From NCBI GenBank assembly GCA_025084515.1, contig JAJAGP010001672.1, positions 1-64,000 on the forward strand: a stretch of DNA of 64,000 bases, written 5' to 3'. Each line of letters starts with the position of its first letter. The stretch's first letter is position 1. Shown in pieces: positions 56,001-64,000 of the stretch. A program made the position numbers and the translations under genes. The notes below the pieces were generated by a model. That model was not told the DNA's origin. It saw only the letters and a program-made list of their open reading frames with translations, and made no database searches. Origin of the DNA: Ancistrus triradiatus (lineage: Eukaryota; Chordata; Actinopteri; Siluriformes; Loricariidae).

Positions 56001-57042
56001 ACAGGTTGTTGGAACTGGCTGACTGTACTGGTTGGACTGGCTTGGCTGGAACGGATGAACTGACTGGCCTGGACAGGTTGGACTGGCTGGACAGGTGGGA
56101 GTGGCTGCTGGATGGGTTGGGACTGGGTGGCTGGAATGGTTTGGACTGCTGGCCGGACTGGGTGGATTGACTTTGCTGGACAGGTTGGACTTGCTTGCTG
56201 GACTGGTTGGAATATGGCTTTCTGGGACTAGGTTGGAATGGCATGCTTGGACGGTTCGACTGGCTGGTACTGGTTGGGACTGGCTGGCTGGACGCTGGAC
56301 TGGTTGGGACTGGCTGGCCTGATGTACAGGTTGAGACGGACTGGCTTGTACTGGCTGTTGGAATGGCATGCTGGACAGGTTCGACTGGCTGTACTGGTTG
56401 GACTGGCTGGCTGGACAGCTGGACTGGTTGGACTGGCTTGATGTACAGGTTGGACACGGACTGGCTGTACTGGCTTGCTGGCCTGGTTGGACTGGTTTGC
56501 TGGACAGGATGGACTGGCTAGCTGGACTGGTTGGACTGGCTTGCTGGACAGGTTAGACTGGCTGGCTGGAATGGTTGGACTGACTGGCTGGACTGGCTTG
56601 CTGGACAGGTTAGACTGGCTGGCTGGAATGGTTGGACTGACTGGCTGGACAGGTTGGACTGGCTTACTGGACAGGTTGGACTGGCTGGCTGTACTGGTTG
56701 GACTGGACTGGTTGGATTGGCTGGCTGTACTGGTTGGACTGGCTTGCTGGACTGGTTGGACTGGTTGGCTGTTTTGGTTGGACTGGCTGGCTAGACAGGT
56801 TGAACTCACTGGCTGTAGTGGTTGGACTGGCTTAAGTGGTTGGACTGGCTTGCTGGACAGGTTGGACTGGCTGGCTGGACTGGTTGGATTTGCTTGCTGG
56901 ACAGGTTGGACTGGCTGGCTAAACTGGTTGGACTGGCTTGCTGGACAGGTTGGACTGGCTTGCTGGACAGGTTGGATTGGCTGGACAGATTGGACTGGTA
57001 GAACTGACTGGCTGGCTGGACTGGTTGGACTGGACTGGACCC
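53030..57042 (+). repeat. Long minisatellite built on TGGCT/TGGAC five-base units
   Basis: About 4 kb of five-base steps (TGGAC, TGGCT, TGGTT and variants), often as GGACTGGCTGGCTGGACTGG. Longer blocks recur. One contains GCTAAACAGGATGGACT (about 54378, 54541 and, as AAACAAG, 55222). Another contains GCTGTATGTACTGTTTGGAC (54846, 55529). Open frames on both strands arise because five-base units rarely create stops, so I do not count them as genes. The part at about 55440-56350 has many extra bases relative to its sister blocks. Confidence 0.93.
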
Positions 57043-58814
57043 AACCAGGACTTTGAACACGACTTTGAACAGGACCCAATCAGGATGTTGAACAGCACCT
57101 TGAACAGGACCCAACCAGGACATTTAACAAAACCCAACCAGGACCTTGAACAGGAAACTACCAGGACCTTGAACATGACCCAACCAGGACATTGAACAGG
57201 ACCCAACCAGGACACTGAACAGCACCGAACCAAGATCTTGAACAGGACCCAAGTAGTACCTTAACCAGGACCTTGAACAGGACCCTGAACAGGACTCATC
57301 CAGGACCTTCAACAGGACCTTGGACGGGACCCAACCAGTAGCTTCATCAGGACACAACCAGCACCTTGAACAGAACCATAAACATTACCCAAAAAGGACC
57401 ATAAACAGGACCCAACCAGGACCTTGAACAGGACCCAACCAGCACCCAAACCGGACCTTAAACAGGACCCAACCAGGACCTAGAACAGGACCCACCCAGT
57501 GTCCAACCAGAACCTTATACAGGACCCAACCAGGACCTTGAACAGGACCCTGAACAGGACCCTGAACAGGACTCATCCAAAACCTTCAACAGGACCTTGA
57601 ACGGGACCCAACCAGTAGCTTCATCAGAACACAACCAGCACCTTGAACAGAACCATAAACATTACCCAAAAAGTACCATAAACAGGACCCAACCAGGACC
57701 TTGAAGAGGACCCAACCAGCACCCAACCCGGACCTTAAACAAGACCCAACCAGGACCTAGAACAGGACCCAACCTCGACCTTGAACAGGATCCAACCTGG
57801 ACCATGAATAAGACGTTGAACAGAACTCAACCAGGACCTTGAACAAAACTCAATCAGAACCCAAACAGGACCTTGGACAGGACCTTGAACAGGACTCAAC
57901 CAGCACCTTAAATAGGACGCAACCAGGACCTTGAACAGGAACCAACCAGGACCTTGAACAGGAACCAACCAGGACCTTGAACAGGACATTGAACAGGACC
58001 CAACCAGGAACTTGTACAGGACCCAACCAGGACCTTTATTAGAACCCAAGCAGGACGTTAAACAGGAGCCATCCAGGGCCTTGAACAGGACCAAAACTGG
58101 ACCTTCATCAGGACACAACCTGCAACTTGAACAGGACCATAGACATTTACCAACCAGGACCTTGAACAGCAACCTGACAAGGATCCTACTAGGACCTTTA
58201 ACAGGACCGAACGAGGACCTTGAACAGGACCCCACCAGGACATTGAACAGGACCGAACCAGGACCTTGAACAGGACCCAACCAGAATGTTGAATAGGACC
58301 TTGAACATGACCCAATCAGGACCTTACACAGGACACAACCAGCACCCAGCCAGGACCTTGAACAAGACGCAACTAGAACCTTGAACAGGACCTTTAACAT
58401 GACCCAACCAGGACCTTGAACAGGGCGTTGAAGAGGACCCATAGAGGTCCTTGAACAGGACCGAACCAGGACCATGAACAGGACTCAACCAGGACCTTGA
58501 ACTGTACCTTGAACAGGACCCAACCAAGACCTTGCAGAGGACAAAACCAGGTCCTTGAACAGGAACCATCCAGGAACTTGAAAGTCAGCTTGATCAGGAC
58601 CCACCCAGGACCTTGAAGAGGAACTTGAACAGGACCCAACCTGGACCTTGAATATGAACAAACCAGGACCTTGAACATCACCTTGAAAAGGATCCAATGA
58701 GGATCTTGAACACGACTTTGAAAAGAACCTAATCAGGGCCTTGAATAGAACCCATTCAAGACCTTGAACAGTACCCAACCAGTACCTTAACCATGACCTT
58801 CAACAGGACCCAAC
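57043..58814 (+). repeat. Minisatellite of about 23-bp units, cut by an assembly gap
   Basis: Unit close to CCAGGACCTTGAACAGGACC plus CAA. A larger block recurs about 277 bases apart: ACTCATCCA...CCTTCAACAGGACC at 57294 and 57571, each followed by GTAGCTTCATCAG and ATAAACATTACCC. It runs into the N gap, so its full length is unknown. It begins directly at the end of the TGGAC minisatellite. Confidence 0.93.
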
Positions 58815-58914
58815 NNNNNNNNNNNNNNNNNNNNNNNNNNNNNNNNNNNNNNNNNNNNNNNNNNNNNNNNNNNNNNNNNNNNNNNNNNNNNNNNNNNNNN
58901 NNNNNNNNNNNNNN
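58815..58914. other. Assembly gap (100 N)
   Basis: Exactly 100 N, the usual placeholder for a gap of unknown size. It lies between the 23-bp minisatellite and a truncated Tc1 copy. Confidence 0.98.
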
Positions 58915-59774
58915 ATCAGAAGAACACTGAACAACAATGGTGTGCATGGCAGGGTTGCAAGGAGAAAGCCACTGCTCTCCAAAAAGGACATTGCTGCTCG
59001 TCTGCAGTTTGCTAAAGATCACGTGGACAAGCCAGAAGGCTATTGGAAGAATGCTTTGTGGATGGATGACACCAAAATAAAACTTTTTGGTTTAAAAAAA
59101 AAAGAGTTATGTTTGGAGAAAGGAAAACACTGCATTCCAGCATAAGAACCTTATCCCATCTGTGAAACATGGTGGTGGTAGTATCATGGTTTGGGCCTGT
59201 TTTGCTGCATCTGGGCCAGGACGGCTTGCCATCATTGATGGTACAATAAATTCTGAATGATATCAGAGAATTCTAAAGGAAAATGTCAGGACATCTGTCC
59301 ATGAACTGAATCTCAAGAGAAGGTGGGTCATGCAGCAAGAGTAGTAGTTGGTGAGGTCACAAAGGACCCCAGGGTAACTTCTAAGCAACTGAAGGCCTCT
59401 CTCACATTGGCTAATGTTAATGTTCATGAGTCCACCATCAGAAGAACACTGAACAACAATGGTGTGCATGGCAGGGTTGCAAGGAGAAAGCCACTTCTCT
59501 CCAAAAAGAACATTGCTGCTCGTCTGCAGTTTGCTAAAGATCACATGGACAAGCCAGAATACTGAAAGCAAAGGTTCACATACTTTTGCCACTTACTAAT
59601 ATGTAATATAGGATCATTTTCCTCAATAAATAAATGACCAAGTATAACATTTGTCTAACTGGGTTCTCTTTATCTACTTTTAGGACTTGTGTGAAAATCT
59701 GATGATGTTTTAGGTCATATTTATGCAGAAATATAGAAAATTCTAAAGAGTTCACAAACTTTCAAGCACCACTG
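58915..59774 (+). mobile_element. Rearranged Tc1-like transposon (family of 5806-7148)
   Basis: The order is permuted. From 58915 to about 59330 it runs from the middle of transposase (ARLQFAKDHVDKPEGYW, ALWMDDTKIKLFG) to ELNLKRRWVM-type sequence. It then jumps back to the N-terminal half (GEVTKDPRVTSKQLKASLTL) and repeats the segment 58915-59037 as 59438-59562. From there it jumps to the right terminal repeat, ending ...AAGCACCACTG at 59774 with TA next. The left part is hidden by the gap. It is inactive. Confidence 0.85.
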
Positions 59775-59776
59775 TA

Positions 59777-60229
59777 TGGTCAATATGACACTGCTAAAAC
59801 AAACAACGGAAATACATTCACATTATTTACCAGACATAATTGTCCAGAGTAAGTATTAGCAGCTTGGCTGTACTAGGCTTTGAAAACTGGATGTTCTGGT
59901 CAATAACTAATGTGTCACCACAGTCCCAGTTTCTTCTTCGGCTGTTACACAGCATCATATTTTCTGTATTTAAAAACACTTTAACTGTGACATTCATACA
60001 GGAAAAGAGGCTTTAGGACATAAATAGAGTGACAAGGCGTTGCCATGGTGATGCACATGAGCAACAAGAAAAGAAATCAGAGTGAAATTATTGTCATGCT
60101 GAAATGTAATCACACTCTTATTGTGTACACTGAGAGGAAGTAGAACTTATTTTAAAACACTAACATGCTGATGAAATAGATACAAAGAAAAATAATATAT
60201 ATCAATATTCAAAGTAAGGCACTTAAATG
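59777..60229. other. Intergenic, no gene seen
   Basis: AT-rich unique-looking sequence without coding or repeat signal I can name. Confidence 0.45.
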
Positions 60230-60720
60230 CTAGCCCACTTGGATTCACAGATGAGTCTGGGTTTGGTAAATGCCAGGAAAACATTACCTCCTTGACTGCA
60301 TTGTGTCAACAGTAACGTTTGGTGGAGGGATAATGCCACAGGGTTGGTTTTCAGGGGTTTGCCCAGGTCCCTTAGTTCAAGCGAAGGGAAGTTGTAACGT
60401 TTCAGCATACCAAGACGTTTTGTCCAATTGTTTGCTTCCAACTTTGTGGGAACAGTTTGTGGAAGGCCAGTAAGGTCTACAAAGCAAGGTCCATAAAGGC
60501 ATGACTAGGTGAGTTTGGTAGGAAGAACTTGACTGGCCGAACAGAGCCCTGATCTCAACCCCATCAAAGAACTTTGGGATGAACTAGAATGGAGATTGCA
60601 AGCCAGGCTCACTCATCCAACATTAGTGGCCTCACAAATGCTTTTCTCCATGAAATTCCCACAGACACAGACCAAAATCTTTGAGAAAGCCTTCCCAGAA
60701 TAGTGGGAGCTGTCATAGCT
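60230..60720 (+). mobile_element. Degenerate Tc1-like transposase remnant, family D
   Basis: Pieces in shifted frames resemble a Tc1/IS630-type transposase: TVTFGGGIM at about 60310, PTLWEQFVEGQ at about 60445, DWPNRALISTPSK-type sequence near 60540, and LWDELEWRLQ at about 60575. No terminal repeats were found. It is an old copy. Confidence 0.65.
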
Positions 60721-61276
60721 GGGAAGAAGGACCAAGTCCATATTAATGCTTATGAATTTAGAATGGGACATCATAAAAGCTCCTGTAGGGGGAATGTGTA
60801 GCTGTTTTAATGCTTCCACATTCCACATTGGCAATGTTGAACAAGGTATGGTCATCAGTGCTATAATTATGTTGGAGGGGCAAGTTACTGTTTTTCTAAA
60901 GACAGGAGGGAATGATTTCTGCCCCAATTGCAAGTGGTAGCTTTAGAAAGAAATCTGTTAGTTTTTGATTTGTTACAGAGCATTATGCTCATGGTGGCAT
61001 GACAGGAAATTATTATTTGATAATTAGATTTGATTTAAACAGAGTATAACTGCTGGTGTAGATCTCCTACCATTGGTGGTTGTGAGACACTTTCTAGTGC
61101 CGATGCTCCTGTAGTCCTGCCGTGATTGGAGTAAAGACATTCTGGAGTAACTGTTAGGAAGTGGAGATGGTCCATCAGTTTGAATGAAGTTAGCCCTTCA
61201 TTAGAAGCGTAGTTTCATCCACAGCCTGGAACTGATTAGTCCATGCATCTGAGTTTGGCTGCAATTGAATCAGGAT
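60721..61276. other. Intergenic, no gene seen
   Basis: Unique-looking sequence. A short open frame at 60746-60940 has no recognised motif. Confidence 0.4.
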
Positions 61277-61294
61277 CTGATGCTTTTTCTCCAG

Positions 61295-61462
61295 AGACCA
61301 GCCAGCCATCCCTTGTGTGACATATCAGCAGCTTCCTGTGACAGCACTGTGCTGCCTAGACACAACGTTTCCACCAGTAGATACGAGAGTGTGACCAGAC
61401 TGTCTAAAGATCAACTTATTGATTGCCGGAACAAATTGACTAATGCAGGGTTTGATGAATGA
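61295..61462 (+). CDS. Terminal exon-like ORF, unidentified
   Basis: Preceded by a pyrimidine-rich acceptor TGCTTTTTCTCCAG and open from phase 0 for 55 codons to TGA 61460-61462. It includes RHNVSTSRYESVTRLSKDQL and ends NKLTNAGFDE. Composition is protein-like (mixed charge, no repeats), but I do not recognise a family. Its phase fits the candidate exon at 51581-51725. It could equally be chance. Confidence 0.3.
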   Translation, partial: RPASHPLCDISAASCDSTVLPRHNVSTSRYESVTRLSKDQLIDCRNKLTNAGFDE

Positions 61463-61845
61463 AGGATGATTGTAGGTAGATGAAAGATGGATGAGTGTGT
61501 CAGTGTACAGTTGCTGGATGGAGTGTAGTTATGTATGTCTGCATAGGTTTTCAGTCACCCAGATCATGGTAGTCTTGAGTGTTTGAGTTGATTTCAACAT
61601 GTGAGTCATTAGGGTCACGTGAGTTGAGGTGTGAATTAGTTTAAACTGCCTAGGAAGGAATTCCAAGACTGCTTTGTAGGTGGCTGATAATTTAGGATGA
61701 GTAATGAGGTAAAAACTAAATACTGATGTGATTTCAAATGGTTGATGTCGAGGTGATTGTATTCATGTTTTGGTACAAAAGCAGGATCCTGGAAAGCCTA
61801 AGTCTTTTAGGAGCAGAGATGGCCAGTTTGGAAACAAATGTGTTA
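61463..61845. other. Intergenic, no gene seen
   Basis: Unique-looking sequence with no clear signal. Confidence 0.4.
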
Positions 61846-62260
61846 ATTGAAAATTATTAAAATGTTTAAACACAATGTTAATCAAAGAAAGACTGGAAGG
61901 GATTTACATATTTCTTGCTCTACAGTGCATAATATCATTAGACGATTTAAGGAATCTGGAGGAATTTCAGTGCATAAAGGGCAAAGGCGCAAGCTGAAGA
62001 GGCCTGATCTCTGATCCCTCAAATGGCCCTGCATCATTCATCATTCATCAATAGCTGATAGAACCATGTGCCAAGGGATTACTTTGGCAACCCTTTGTTA
62101 AGCACTACTACTTGGAGTTTCATTCATAAATGCCACTTAAAACTTTACTGTGCCTTATGTTAACCAAGTCCAGAAGTGGCTTCGACGTTTCTGAGCTTGG
62201 AGGCATCTGGAATGGACCATCACACAGTGGAAACATATATTGTGGAAGGCCCATATGCAT
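61846..62260 (+). mobile_element. Degenerate Tc1-like transposase remnant, family E
   Basis: Shifted frames give NIIRRFKESGGISVHKGQRR (helix-turn-helix part), then KWLRRF, then TITQWKHILW, in the order seen in Tc1-type transposases. Several stops break it, and the terminal repeats were not found. The right side runs into the satellite at 62300. Confidence 0.5.
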
Positions 62261-62299
62261 GAATGGATGAACAGAGATGACAGAGGATGAATGGGTCTT

Positions 62300-63760
62300 A
62301 GGGTAAATTATTGATTAAATTGACTTGATGGATGGATGAACAGATTAGGCCAGTAGAGACTGATGGATGGGTAAATGGACAGACCGAGACAAGCAAGCCA
62401 GTAGGTGATGGTTGGATGGACAAATAGAGACTGGTAAGTCAGTAGAATGGATGTCTGGATGGATGGATGGATGGATGGATGGATGGATAGAGACATGTCA
62501 GCCAGTAGAAATGGACAGATGGATGGACAGATTACGCCAACAGAGATTGGTGTATGGGTAGATGGACAGAGAAAAGTAAGACAGTAAAGGTGGATGAATA
62601 ATTATATGAATGGTCAGATAGATACAAGTCAGGCAGTAGACAAACAGAGACTGGTAAGTCAATGGAGATGGATGGATGGACAGTTGGAGACAAGTAAGCC
62701 AGCAGAGAAGTTTGGATGAGAGAGGTAAGGACAAATACAGACTGCTAAGTCAGTAGAAAAGGATGGATGGATAGAGACAAGTCAGCCAGTAAAGATGGAT
62801 GGATGGATAGATGGATAGATAGAGACAAGTCAGCCAGTATAGATGGATGGATTGATGAATAGAGAAAAGTCAGCCAGTATAGATGGATGGATGGATGGAT
62901 AGAGACAAGTCAGCCTGTAGAGATGGATGGATTGATGAATAGAGAATAGTCAGCCAGTAGAGATGGATTGATTGATGGATAGAGAAAAGTCAGCCAGTAG
63001 AGATGGATGGATGGATGAATAGAGAAAAGTCAGCCAGTAGAGATGGATGGATGGATGGATGGATGGAGAAAAGTCAGCCAGTAGAGATGGATGGATGGAT
63101 GGATGGATAGAGAAAAGTCAGCCAGTAGAGATGGATGGAAGGATGGATGGATAGAGAAAATTCAGCCAGTAGAGATGGATTGATTGATGGATAGAGAAAA
63201 GTCAGCCAGTAGAGATGGATTGATGCATGTATGGGATGGATAGAGAAAAGTCAGCCAGTAGAGATGAATGGAATTAATGGATGGATGGATAGAGAAAAGT
63301 CAGCCAGTAGAGATGGATGGATGGATGAATAGAGAAAAGTCAGCCAGTAGAGATGGATGGATGGATGGATGGATGGATGGATGGAGAAAAGTCAGCCAGT
63401 AGAGATGGATGGATGGATGGATGGATGGATAGAGAAAAGTCAGCCAGTAGAGATGGATGGAAGGATGGATGGATATAGAAAATTCAGCCAGTAGAGATGG
63501 ATGGACGGATGGATGGATAGAGAAAAGTCAGCCAGTAGAGATGGATAGATGGACAGATAGAGACTGGTAAGTCAGTAGAGATGGATGGCACGATGGACAG
63601 ATTAGGCCAACAGAGATTGATGGATGGGTAGATGAACATAGATAAGAAAGCCAGCAGAGATGAATGGACAGATAGGGCTAGTAGAGATAGCTGGATGGAC
63701 AGATAGAGTCAGCAGAGATTGATGGCTGGATGGACAGACTGATGAGTAGTGATGGATGCA
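62300..63760 (+). repeat. GATGGATG-based satellite with AGAGAAAAGTCAGCCAGT spacer units
   Basis: From about 62770 to 63545 roughly 18 units of 38-51 bases each consist of AGAGAAAAGTCAGCCAGTAG followed by a variable number of GATG steps. Flanks at 62300-62770 and 63545-63760 are more diverged. The variant AAAATTCAGCCAGT occurs twice, 322 bases apart (63157 and 63479), each preceded by the same order of units, which marks a recent block duplication. Confidence 0.92.
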
Positions 63761-64000
63761 TGGACAAATGGACAGATAAACACCTAAACGCACAAACACA
63801 CAAACAAAATGAAATGATAAGCCATAACAGAAGCACATGGCAGTGTGATTATGGCACCATGACTCCATATGTTATAATCTGTACAGAGTATGTTCAGAGC
63901 TCTGTTAATATGCAGTGAAAATAGTGTGTTCTAACCTTTCCCAAATCTCTAATCACAGAGGACAAAACATTCATAAACTCTTCATTTGGCCCTCTTGCTC
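63761..64000. other. Right edge, no gene seen
   Basis: A short CA-rich run at 63780-63810, then unique-looking sequence to the window end. Confidence 0.4.

Noticed and set aside
53378..57079. Long open frames on both strands giving W/L/G-rich or P/S/Q-rich repeat proteins
   Set aside because: They follow the five-base minisatellite unit in every frame, have no splice or start context, and appear on both strands at once.
57124..58778. Open frames reading GPVQGPGWVLFKVL-like repeats
   Set aside because: Translation of the 23-base minisatellite, with no independent coding evidence.
58756..59022. Open frame crossing the N gap
   Set aside because: Its middle is unknown bases. The ends are minisatellite and the reverse strand of a transposon.
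62770..63545. Regular repeat-spacer pattern resembling a CRISPR array
   Set aside because: The spacers are themselves GATG repeats, unit length varies, and this is vertebrate DNA.

Overview
This window is vertebrate nuclear DNA, almost certainly from a teleost fish. The genes are split by GT-AG introns, the proteins are vertebrate families, and the rest is AT-rich DNA crowded with (TG)n microsatellites, Tc1-type transposons, tRNA-derived SINEs, a LINE and long minisatellites. The density of Tc1 elements and TG repeats suggests an otophysan such as a catfish or characin, but the species cannot be fixed from the sequence alone. There are no operons, CRISPR arrays or bacterial features.

Three protein genes are recognisable, all on the + strand. 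(1) wdr74, a nucleolar ribosome-biogenesis WD-repeat protein, has its 3' eight exons at 317-4052; its start lies to the left of the window. (2) ehd1 (EH-domain ATPase of endosomal recycling) is complete in five exons at 13326-24230 and encodes 532 residues. (3) A cxadr-type junctional adhesion receptor (two Ig domains, transmembrane helix, PDZ-ligand tail) has seven exons at 26534-45119. Its exons 3 and 6 carry clustered frame breaks that look more like poor sequence than decay. wdr74 and ehd1 are both on human 11q12-13, which fits conserved synteny. The three proteins do not form one pathway. Two exon-like ORFs near 51.6 and 61.3 kb might belong to a fourth gene I cannot name.

Layout: 0-4.3 kb wdr74; 4.3-13 kb intergenic with SINEs, a deleted Tc1, microsatellites and a LINE; 13.3-25.1 kb ehd1 with an internally deleted hAT in intron 1 and a full-length Tc1 in intron 3; 26.5-46 kb cxadr with two more Tc1 copies of the same family, SINEs, a LINE and a Harbinger-like remnant in its introns; 46.8-50.1 kb two Tc1 elements back to back; 51.5-53 kb unassigned DNA with poly-G tracts and an 88-bp direct repeat; 53.0-58.8 kb two abutting minisatellites ending at a 100-N assembly gap; 58.9-62.3 kb rearranged and degenerate Tc1 remnants; 62.3-63.8 kb a GATGGATG-based higher-order satellite.

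I found no new functional system. The points most worth a second look are (TG)n tracts against many splice acceptors, nested transposons with readable target-site duplications, Tc1 copies rearranged at microhomologies, a repeat family that carries TG microsatellites at its edges, and patches of dense single-base indels that probably reflect gap-filling with uncorrected long reads.
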